A stretch of DNA of 64,000 bases from Poa pratensis (lineage: Eukaryota > Streptophyta > Magnoliopsida > Poales > Poaceae): contig CAMZMU010000049.1 of NCBI GenBank assembly GCA_947311845.1, forward strand, positions 7,461,451 to 7,525,450. Direction: 5' to 3'. Made by a program: the position numbers and the translations under genes. Below, in pieces: positions 48,345 through 57,664 of this stretch (position 1 is its first letter; the number at the start of each line of letters is the position of its first letter). The notes under the pieces were generated by a model. It was not told where the DNA came from. It saw only the letters and a list, made by a program, of their open reading frames with translations, and did no database searches.

Positions 48345-48909
48345 AGTCTGGCTTCCGTGCTACTCATGTGGCACCGTCTCTGTCATGCTAGCGAATAGTA
48401 GCTCATACCTAGACTAGGCGTCGGAACAACAAGGTCGTCATCGTGTGGTATCCCGAATTTTACTGCTTTGGCAACAGTTTGTGTGTCTTGAACTTAAGTG
48501 AGTCGGAATGACTGAGAAGCATTTGCTGAGAAGTGTTGATCGTTGTTACAGAAACGTCGGAATTATGTGTGTGACAGCGTTCTGCTGTAGATGATGATGA
48601 TGCCATAGCCTATTTGACTATCTGCAGCGCCCAGAATCTGTGATGAATTCCGTTCATGTCATACAGTTTCGTTGAGAAAAAAGGGCACGGCTTGGTGCTG
48701 GCCAAATGGAGAACATGATTTGAATGACTCAAAACAGCTGCATTCATGGCTAGTTTGGATGAATAGTAAAACTAGAACTAAAGCATCCACTACTAAAGTT
48801 ATACTACAACCCAAGTCATAAAGACTAGTATCAGTTAGCAAATAGCAATAGACAAAGCTTGAGGACCCAGTTTCGCTTCATCGATCGATCTTCCTCCTAG
48901 TCTTGGCCG
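48345..48909. other. Kinase 3' UTR and short intergenic stretch
   Basis: The 3' UTR probably covers 48345 to about 48650; no clean AATAAA is seen. Nothing else is supportable before the convergent small gene. Confidence 0.5.
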
Positions 48910-49284
48910 CTACTCATCCTCGTCTTCGTCGTCGGTGGCCCAGCCGAGGACGTAGCCCTTGGTCTCGAGTTCCCGGCGGACGGTGTCCTGGAGCTCGCGG
49001 ATCTTGTCCATGCCATACCGGCGGAGCCTCATGGAGGCGCTCTCCAAACCAGAAGGGGCAGCGTTCGGATGAGGAGTTGAGGACGGACGACGAACGGCTT
49101 GGGGTTGATGGCGAGCACGCGGCGCACCTTCTCCATAGACATCGGCTTCTCCACCATCCTCTTGCCCTCGAACACCATACGCCGCGACCCCTCCTTCACA
49201 TCAGCCATCACCTCCGCCGTCATCGCCTCCTCATCCATCTTCATCTTCTTCGGCGTCGTCTTCCATCTTCATCTTCGATGTTCG
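48910..49284 (-). pseudogene. Small broken gene of unknown family, convergent to the kinase
   Basis: Read on the minus strand. An acidic start near 49284 (MEDDAEEDED) changes frame into MTAEVMADVKEGSRRMVFEG, MSMEKVRRVLAINPKPFVVRP (about 49090-49230). After another frame change near 49045-49060 comes MRLRRYGMDKIRELQDTVRRE and GYVLGWATDDEDEDE, stopping at 48910-48912. The parts make sense together as a protein of roughly 120 residues with charged ends, but two frameshifts separate them. I do not recognise the family. It is either a recent pseudogene or a real gene with base-calling errors; an intron is unlikely. Confidence 0.55.
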
Positions 49285-50093
49285 GTGCAGCTTCTCATCG
49301 CCTCCTCGGCCGATTTATGGCGGCTGGCTGTAACACTAGCAGTTCGGTTAGGACTCGGACTCGACATGTCAAAAGAAAACAAAACCCTACTCTGCCGCCT
49401 CACGGTGATACTGTACGGTGGATAAGGTTTCAAGTCTGCTTTGGCTACTCAGATTGTACTCATTTGCCAACACTTGTGATCTTAGTAGTGTGCTGCTTCG
49501 AAGAGTCAGAAGAATAATATAGACATGAACTGAGAAATTCTCGTGTCATTGCCTCGTAATGCAACAAGGTTTGGTATTTAGCTGGTTTGTTTCTAATCCC
49601 AGAGGTGATCGTTGGCATACTCTTGAAAGGATAATGCATATCTGAAGGGGACCTCGAGCTATGATATTCACTAGACAAAATATCCGACGGTACTTGAATG
49701 GTACAGTGAGTGACTTGAACCGGAAATCCTAGATCCGGCCTTGGCGCTTATGGCTGGGCAGTGCCGTGCGTTGGCTTGTGCCATTTTGGAATTGGAGTCG
49801 ATCTATTGAAGTTTGCTTCCATTGGGCGTGACACGTCCTAGTAGTTCGGTGTACCGCCTTCTCTTTATTCATGGCGGGAGATGGTGCAATATGATACACC
49901 TCTTAGGATGTACTTATCCTCGAAATTTGTTGGTGCTCTTGTAGGTGGCCCTATATGATTTCGTCAGTGTAGATGTGGTGGTCGATCTGAGCCGGAGTAG
50001 AAGAGCATCGACGGCACGATAAGGTTCCACGTAGACCCCGTTTGACCATACCATCGCCGCGACGCGGAAAAGACCAATCTACCCCTGTCCGTC
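49285..50093. other. Intergenic DNA
   Basis: No gene I can support on either strand. Low-complexity and repeat signals are absent by eye. Confidence 0.5.
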
Positions 50094-50110
50094 CCCTGCT
50101 CGCTACCGAT

Positions 50111-50215
50111 GATTTTTTTTAAATAATATTTTTTTTAACAGAAATTCGGAATCTAGCACGCGATCTGGAAAAATTCGAAAACTAGCGCGGCGTCGGTACG
50201 GTGCGTGCCGAAACC
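50111..50215 (+). repeat. Left terminal inverted repeat of the Mutator-like element
   Basis: Imperfect reverse complement of 57422-57525; subterminal CCGAAA/TTTCGG motifs continue to about 50380. Confidence 0.8.
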
Positions 50216-51085
50216 ATGATCTTTCGGCGCTGGCAACGCCGAAACCGGCCTGTCGGCGCGGACAGTGCCAAAAGATGTGTCCTGCATGGCGCGGCAGGCG
50301 AGGCCCACCTGCTTTGGCCTGTTTCGGCACGGGCATGGCCGAAACCGATGTTTCGGCACCGGCGACGCCGAAACCTCGGTGATAACGTCGCACGCCCGGC
50401 TCGACCTTCTTCCTTCTCCCTCGCTCGAGTAGTTCTTCTCCTCTTTCTCTGTTCTTCCGTTTCCACTCAAAACACCACCGATTCTTACCCCAAAAAAATC
50501 CCCACAAACCCACATATTGAAGAAATAGAGTAGAGGAGGGTTGGGGCATCCCCGATCTATTGATGGGATAGTTGTTCGTGGAGGCGTTTGGGGGAGTGAA
50601 GGTGGAGCAATGGTGGTCAACGATGGTGGATAGTGGTGTTGTGTGCCGGTGTTGGGGAAGCTAGAGTCGAGGTGCGGCGGTGGTGGTGCTAGATTGAAGG
50701 GCAGCGGGAGCTACGCACGCGTCAAGGGTAAACCCTAATCTCTAGATTTTTTAGGTTAAGTGTTAATATAATTTAAGGGTGGATGCATGACATATGTGTG
50801 GATTAGTGTAGATATATTTTAGTTCGTGGTCATATTTTAGGTGGTCGTAATATTTTAGTTGGTCGGCATATTTTAGGTGGTCATATTAGTATATGTTCTT
50901 CCGTTAGATGTTAATATAGTTTGCCGGTGGATGTGTCAGGATTAGTGTATGTTGTCGGTTAGATGTATTGTATATTTTGAGTAGTCTTTATTTTACCGGG
51001 GGTCGTCATATTTATTTTCGGCGGTCGTAATATTTAGATATATCCGCTGTGGAGTATTTAATGATTGAATAAATTTGTTTAGGTA

Positions 51086-53021
51086 ATGGAAGTGGTCGAT
51101 GTTGTTGTGCACTACGGTGCCGGTACAGTCCGTGCATCTGAGTCAGGGGTTGATCTAAGTGAATTTGAAAATGTGGAGATTCAGTTGACAGAGCCAGAGA
51201 AAGTGAAAAATCAGCGGTGTCCAGTGGTATTTTACGGTGAATTTTGGGTATGATCCTAATTACTGGACTGTTAGGATTCAGTCGGTATGGACCAAATCCC
51301 GGTCAAATATTCGCTGGGAGTTGTTGCCGCTTGATCGGACAAATCAGTGGGTTTCTTGGCTAGCATCATGCAAACGCCGAGGGACAAAACCAGAAGTCCT
51401 AGTGTCGTTTGTTCTGAAGCAGAATAATTTTGAAATAGGTGGCGGTGCTGTTCAGACTGGAGAGACTAGTGAAGCAACTAGTTCGCATTGTGCCCAAATG
51501 CCTGGTCATTATGAACCATCACCGTCAGCAGGACATGCTCAAATTCCTGTTAGCTATGAACCATCACCGTCAGCAGGACATGCTCAAATTCCTGTTGGCT
51601 ATCTACCATCACTGTCAGAAATTCCTCTTCATTATGAACCAGCACTGTCAGCAGGACCTGCCCAAATTGGGGAGGCTGATGCGGATGAGCACGAAGGTAC
51701 AGTACATGCTGAGATATTGGTGGAAGACGAGGATGGCGTCGCAGAAGATATTGATTCTGATGCTTCTGATGAAAACAATGATGAAGATGTGCCTATTCCC
51801 AGTTACTGTAATCAGGACAACTCTGCCATCACGGCCGTGCCTGATGTCCATGAATCGTCCTGGTAGTACCACATCAATAACATTCAAATCCGGGCTCAGT
51901 ACAGCACGAAGCAACAGTTAAGGGAAGCCGTGATTCAGTGGGCATTGTCCACGCAAAGGGTTTTCCGCACTGACATGTCAAATAGGCAATATTTGACAAT
52001 GAGCTGTGTAGACATTGGTTGTCCGTCACGGGTGCATGGTCACTTGCCGAAGTATGACGTGGTGTGGGTGGTGACAGACGTCGTGCCACACACATGTGAA
52101 ATTAATAGTTTGCTGACAGATCACCCAAACCTAACGTCAACTCTCATTGCACGTCTCTTGTTCAGTGAGATAGTGAACAAGAAAGACATGGTAGCAAAGC
52201 ACATCATAGATACAGTTCATGCAAGATGGAAAACCACCATTAAGTACGGAAAGACCTGGAGAGCTAAGCAGAAGACTCTAGAGGAGAGGTTTGGGTCTTT
52301 CTATGACTCTTATGATAATGTTATTCGTCTTGTTAGCACATTGAAGGAGAGGAATCCTGGCACATATGCTTTAGTAGAATTACAACGGTTCCCGGAATTT
52401 CCTCAATATGGTGTATTCGGCCAACTGTTCTTCTCATTCGCTATTTGCATCGAAGCTTTTACCCATTGTCGTCCAGTGCTCTGCGTGGACGACACGTTTC
52501 TCACAGGCAAGTACAAGGGGCAGATCCTGACCGCAATAGGTGTGGACGGCAATGGGCAGATCGTCCCGATTGCCTTCGCCTTCGTCGAGGGTGAGAATTA
52601 TGAGAGCTGGATATGGTTCTTCAGGCAATTGAAAAAGACAGTTGTGAAGACTCGACCAAATGTGTGCATCCTTCATGACATGCACCCTGGTATGCTTAAG
52701 GCTATAAAGCGACTGCAGCACCCCACCGAGGATGAACCAGCACCATGGACTGACATGCAGAGCCGCTGGTGTATGCGTCATCTCGCCGCTAACTTTTACT
52801 CATGCTTTAAGAGTAAAAGGCTGATGAATCTGTTTAAAAGACTATGCAACGTGGCTAGCACATGCGTTGTATGGTTTAATTTGTATGTGTCCGAGGACGT
52901 GGCCAACGTGGCTAGCACTACATTCCAATTTCTATGTGTGTATCCCTATGATTTAATTTGTATGTGTCCGAACTATGTTGTAATTTGTATGTGTCCGAAC
53001 TATGTTTTAATTTGTACGTGA
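51086..53021 (+). pseudogene. MuDR-type transposase, truncated and interrupted
   Basis: ATG 51086 follows a leader with a probable intron (acceptor TTTAG at 51082). The first 50 codons (MEVVDVVVHYGAGTVRASES) change frame near 51240. A 15-residue repeat (HAQIPV.YEPSPSAG) spans about 51490-51660. An in-frame TAG at 51864-51866 precedes the MuDR DNA-binding domain (YSTKQQLREAVIQWALSTQRVF, then a CVDIGCPS and H.C pattern, 51880-52105). The MULE catalytic core has the first Asp pair in CVDDTFLTGKYKGQ (about 52480) and Asp in LHDMHPG (about 52675). The part with the catalytic Glu and the C-terminal SWIM zinc finger is absent; coding similarity ends near 52850. It cannot cut DNA as read. Confidence 0.85.
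51541..51660 (+). repeat. 45-bp tandem repeat inside the transposase N-terminal region
   Basis: AAATTCCTGT...ATGCTC at 51541-51585 recurs at 51586 and, less exactly, before and after. It encodes a 15-residue Pro/Ser/His repeat. Confidence 0.8.
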
Positions 53022-53292
53022 ATTTGTATGGTTTAATTTGTATGTGTCCGAACTATGTTTTAATTTGTACGTGAATTTGTATGGTGTAATTTGTATGTGT
53101 CCGAACTATGTTTTAATTTGTACGTGAAATTGTATGGTTTAATTTGTATGTGTCCGAACTATGTTTTAATTTGTACATGTCTGAACTATGTTTTAATTTG
53201 TATGTTTGTTATTTTTTATGTTTTAATTTGTACGTGCCCGAACTGTGTTTTAATTTGTATGTTTGTTAATTTTTATGTTTTAATTTGTACAG
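52870..53292 (+). repeat. Minisatellite between the transposase and PMD genes
   Basis: Repeated TTTAATTTGTATGTGTCCGA with ACTATG, about 27-bp units grouped into a longer unit of about 53 bp; roughly nine copies. It replaces the expected transposase C-terminal coding region. Confidence 0.85.
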
Positions 53293-56105
53293 ATGGCTGC
53301 ACATGCGTTGCTCAGTGAGGTGATCGATGGAAAACATCGTGCAAAGATTTGGGAGGGTGGTGACAAACCGAAGATCTTGCGTACGCGGGGTCCAGCATAC
53401 AACTGGATGATACACCCTGATTGGGTTGATCGGTACGTATAAGAGAATATATTGATTATTTTGTTATGTTGTACGATATGACGAATAATTTATGATAGGT
53501 CACTGACGAATAATTATGTTCGACAAAATTTTGTTGCATTTTATCTTGGTCTGGTCTCTTACCTATAGCGCGCCTAGTTGAGGCGACTCGGCGGGAGTGG
53601 CTACATATTCCACCAGATCAGCTCGGGGCCCCAGATATTGATGTGCAGGTTGATGCATCTCGACGCATCAATCCAGACAGGTCACTGCTCTGCTGCTTAG
53701 TTGATCGATGGAGGCCCGAGACCCACACTTTTCACTTTCCGTGCGGAGAGATGGCACCGACTCTTCAGGATGTGTCATATCTGTTGGGTCTCCCACTGGC
53801 GGGCGCGGTCGTAGGTCCTTTACAGGCTCCAGATAATTGGCGTGACGAAATGCAGGCACGTTTCGCAGGGATACATCCGGAAAACCCGCTCTTAGAGTAC
53901 CAGCGACACGGTCCTCGGGTTTCATGGTTGAGCAAGTTTCAGGTAAGACTGTTTGAATTATGAGTTTTATTTTTTATTATCAACAAACTTGTACTTACTC
54001 AGTTCGTTTTGTATGATCAATGCAGATTGGAGTTCTAGGATACCCTGATGCCGCGTTGACTGAAGCGCAGATTACTAGATGTCTGGAGGCATACCTGCTG
54101 TGGCTGTTCGGCAAGGTAATGTTCATTGACTCCCACGTCGACACTATTAGTGCGCGCTTCATCAATATGGCGCGAGAGATTGCGGAGGCACATCACGTTG
54201 AGGACATAGTGCCACGGAGTTTTGGGTCAGCTGTCTTAGCCGCCACGTACCGAGCTATGTGTTCGGCATGCACGAAGAATAAGCGTTCCGCTTCGCTTTT
54301 TGGCTGTCCACTACTATTGCACTTTTGGTCTTGGGAGAGGTTCCCTATCGGTAGGCCTGACGTCGACGCTCTTACAACCTGGGAGTACAGGCTCGTTGAG
54401 ACAAACCTAGTCGCTTTGCCTACTATTGGTAGTATGTGGGCGCGTAGAGAGGTAAACTTGCACATCATTTAATTTTTCAAACTTCTTATTTTGGTAAACT
54501 TGCACATCACTTACTTACTAGTTTATCTATTTGCAGAGACGGTACGCGGGCCAGCAGGTTAAAAACTGCTACGAGTCCTTCACGATGCAGTTTGATCAAT
54601 TGCAAGACAATCAGGTTATATGGGAGCCGTACCGTCCTGACAGGGTGGAGGCGAGATACCCCGGCGGGATTTCTAGCTTGTGCCGGAGGGATGAAAACTA
54701 CTGGTTCACTTGAGCCCGCATTTTTTTCGATGTCACGGTGGAGGAGATGGCCCAACAACGTGTCATGAGACAGTTTGGCAAGCGACAAATGCCGGAGCCT
54801 CCCACTAGAGTTCCCGCCCTTCCTCCACACATCCACAGGTATGTTTTTAATCAACTGTGTTTACACCAAGGAATTTGGAATGTACTTTTCTAATTACACT
54901 ACGCCTACATGTTTCAGATTGTCGCGACAAGGAGATAGATCTCTGGCATCTTGGCTACAGGCACTTAATCCGTACATAGCGGAATGGGCGAACGCGACGG
55001 CTAATGTATGGCCCGCGGATGAGCCATTTCTGCTACATGATTTCAACTTATATCTACGGACGTACAGACAGTCCACTCGACTTCGCTTAGTGCCCACGTC
55101 CCAGCCTGATCAGTTGCCACCTCCTTCTGTTACGGACATGTACCCACTTGAGGCTATTGGGGGAAGTAGATACTACGCGGTATGTACTTCACTAATATTG
55201 GTAAATGCATGTCTCAATAATCGACACTAACATTTTGTTTTCCTACAACAGGCAGGCTTGATACAAGACATTCAGAGCGACGTTGCCGACTTTGCCCCAC
55301 TGCCGCAACAAGTGTCTTGGTTCAAGCGTCTGGAGGACAAGCTACGACGTGTGTACTCTGTTCTTACTTGTGCCGGCGCTGCAGACGTTGCGGCACACGG
55401 CCCAGCACCGCGCCCCACGCGCCCCGCGCGCCAGTCACTCTCCCGGACTCCACTTATTCAGGATGCACAGGTATCACCCTCTCGTCACTCCACATGTCGA
55501 CAGGACCCCCGACCACGTCATACAGTAGTACAGAGTCCTCGCCCACGACCTACATACGAGCATGGTAGTTCGTCCCACCAGCCAGATCCTTCCCGGTCCG
55601 GTCCATCACAGCCAATTCTGTACGAGCAGCCAGATCCTACCCAGCCTGGTAGTTCGACGTGGCAGCCGCCACCTATGTACGGGCTCGGGATGCCGCCTTC
55701 GTACGGGTATGGCATGCCGCATGGTTACCAGTTCGCGATGTCGCAAGGTTACGGGATACATCCACCTAAACGTCCCGTGTGGAACCCGTCTCCTATTCCG
55801 ATGACTCAGTTTCCGGTACACCTCGGTAAGTACTTTATAATACTCGCATTTATTTATCATGTCCACCAAGACGGACTACTGACGTAACATCTACATGTAT
55901 AGGTGGGAGTGACGACTCTCCACACACGGAGCTGCACGACGACCAGCCGTACCAGACTCCACCGCCGCCGCCGACGCAGGAAACACAGGAGGAGGAGCCG
56001 TTGCAAGGCCGAGGGATGCGTGACCACCGCGCTCCGAGACGCTTGTCACCTTCTGGGCGTCGACCGCGTAGACAGCCGCGGACACGTCCTCACAGAGATG
56101 AGTGA
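53293..56105 (+). pseudogene. Plant mobile domain (PMD) gene, seven exons, one nonsense codon
   Basis: Exons by GT...AG sites: 53293-53432, 53569-53942, 54026-54451, 54537-54838, 54918-55179, 55252-55825, 55903-56105 (TGA). The PMD is at about 53300-54720: WMIHPDWV, then DRWRPETHTFHFPCGEMAPTLQDVSYLLGLPLAG, then FGSAVLAATYRAMC and LLLHFWSWERFPIGRP. The tail is Pro/Gln/Arg-rich. PMD proteins (MAIN/MAIL type and transposon-borne forms) are linked to transposon silencing and genome stability, but molecular function is unclear. Two faults: exons 1 and 2 do not join in frame, and ACT TGA at about 54711-54716 stops exon 4 where the frame otherwise continues. The upstream minisatellite suggests it was once joined to the transposase gene. 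Confidence 0.75.
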
Positions 56106-56413
56106 TACTACTATCTACTACTATCTGTGAGACATATTTCTATCTACGTACTACTATCCGTATTTCTATTTCTATGTGAGACATATTCATATTTATGTTT
56201 GTATGAGACATATTATCTATGTACGAGACATATTCATATTTATGTTTGTATGAGACATATTATCTATGTATGAGACATATTATTATCTATGTACGAGACA
56301 TATCAGAGGAAAACAAGTTGTATGACACATATTATTAAACAAACATTGCAACTTACACAGACAGCAAGAAAAGTGGTAGTACCGACAACACAACATAAAT
56401 TGAAAAAGAAAAG
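56106..56413. repeat. Short tandem repeats between the convergent genes
   Basis: TATGAGACATATT-type units (GAGACATATT.ATCTATGTA) repeat about eight times at 56128-56300. It is the shared 3' region of the PMD gene and the convergent ORF. Confidence 0.75.
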
Positions 56414-56926
56414 TCATCTACCATCGACACAGCCTCCCGCGTCACTCTTCCCCTTCGACGATGCTGCACCCTTGCCCTTCGACGACGCCGCACCCTTGCC
56501 CTTCGACGATGCTTCAGCCTTGCGTTTCGACGACGCTGCACCCTTGCCCTTCGACGCCGCCGCCGCTGCTGCAGCTCTCTTGCTCGCTTCAGTGGGCATG
56601 AAGATATCATCTTCGTCCTCACTCTCCTCGACCCATAACATCGGTGTACGAAAAGCATCCAACATATATGCTTCAGTGGGATATGTTAGCTTCTTCTTCT
56701 GCCACCTAGCATGCAGCCTCACGAGTTCTTTTTCTATTTCCTTGTAATTCCTCCATGGCCACCCATGCCTAGCTAGCTTCGCTGATAGCTCACGGAGATG
56801 AGGTGGATGACTAACAATATCTTCGAATGGGATCTCCTTATTGTCTACCTTGAACTCGGCCGTAAACTTTAAAATGAGTGCCGACATTCCTGCCGGGAAA
56901 CTACCATCTGAAGGAAAACTCGACAT
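56414..56926 (-). CDS. Convergent small ORF of the Mutator-like element, Lys/Gly/Ala/Ser-repeat protein
   Basis: An intact 170-codon ORF from ATG at 56926 (minus) to 56414, transcribed towards the PMD gene and starting about 500 bp inside the right TIR. Residues 1-115 are a mixed globular-looking part (LRELSAKLARHGWPWRNYKEIEKE is a charged helical stretch), followed by an acidic patch (WVEESEDEDDIF). The last 60 residues repeat SKGKGAAS about five times and are strongly basic, as expected for a nucleic-acid-binding or nuclear tail. I do not recognise the family. Its position mirrors mudrB of maize MuDR, but I see no sequence similarity that I can support. Confidence 0.7.
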   Translation of the reverse strand: MSSFPSDGSFPAGMSALILKFTAEFKVDNKEIPFEDIVSHPPHLRELSAKLARHGWPWRNYKEIEKELVRLHARWQKKKLTYPTEAYMLDAFRTPMLWVEESEDEDDIFMPTEASKRAAAAAAASKGKGAASSKRKAEASSKGKGAASSKGKGAASSKGKSDAGGCVDGR

Positions 56927-57421
56927 GTTCGAGTGAGTGGACTATGCTTAAGAACTCGACATCTCCTCCTGGGGTTTTTATAGGACGAGTACAGAACAAT
57001 TGGAGGAAGAAACAGGCGGGAGCAAGTCTGGCGGGAAAATAAAAGGCGGGAGCAAGTTTGGCGGGAAAATTAGGCACGGCAGAAAAATGGCGGGAGAAGA
57101 AGGGCGGGAGGAAAATGGTGGGAACAAAATGGTGGGAGAAAAAAGCGGGAACAATTGACCGCGAAACAAATTTACTCGAGAAAACCAAAATATGCGCGGT
57201 GCCGGGAAATATGAGCGGGAAAATAATGGCAACATTAGCGGTGGCGGGAAATATGAATATATGGGCCAACAGTCGGGAAAAACAAAAAAAAAGTAAAATG
57301 CCACTTTCGGCACGGCCAGAGCCGAAACACGCCTGTTGGCCCCGCCGTTACGCGAAAGGCAGGTGCATGCAGCTGCGCATGCAGATCACCGGGCTTTCGG
57401 TTTGGCCCGTGCCGAAACCTT

Positions 57422-57525
57422 GGTTTCGGTCCGGCCGTTGCCGACGCCGTGCTATTTTCCAAATTTCTGGAAAACGCGCGCTATTTTCTGAATTTCTGTT
57501 TAAAAAATATTATTTTAAAAAAATC
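57422..57525 (-). repeat. Right terminal inverted repeat of the Mutator-like element
   Basis: Imperfect reverse complement of 50111-50215; subterminal TTTCGG motifs from about 57300. Confidence 0.8.
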
Positions 57526-57664
57526 CCCTCTCCCTCCCTGCTCGCTCTCCCCGCTCGCCGCCGCCGCCCACGCCCCCGCCGCCCTCCCCCCCGCAACTCC
57601 GCCCTCCCCGTTGAGCCCAGGCGCCGCGCCTCCCTCCCCGTCTCCGGCGCGCGCTTGGAGCTCG
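57526..57664. other. Very GC-rich stub, possibly the 5' end of a disrupted gene
   Basis: About 75-80% GC, with CGCCGCCGCC runs, like the leader or first codons of a grass gene. The copia-type LTR interrupts it at 57664/57665, so any continuation is beyond the window. No gene can be named. Confidence 0.4.

Larger units (their letters stand above)
50111..57525. mobile_element. Mutator-like element carrying transposase, plant-mobile-domain and a convergent gene
   Basis: The ends are inverted repeats of about 105 bp (50111-50215 and 57422-57525): GATTTTTTT, AATAATATTTT, AACAGAAATTC, then GGCGTCGG and CCGAAACC, with scattered mismatches and indels. Both subterminal regions are rich in TTTCGGCA/TGCCGAAA. 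Inside are a MuDR-type transposase gene (plus), a PMD gene (plus) and a 170-aa ORF (minus) close to the right end. The overall plan resembles maize MuDR, where mudrA and mudrB converge. No exact TSD abuts the TIRs; an identical 11-bp CCCTGCTCGCT lies 6 bp outside the left and 10 bp outside the right end. Confidence 0.8.

Noticed and set aside
49285..50093. Search for a further gene between the small broken gene and the Mutator-like element
   Set aside because: Short frames only, with no motif or splice pattern that supports a gene.
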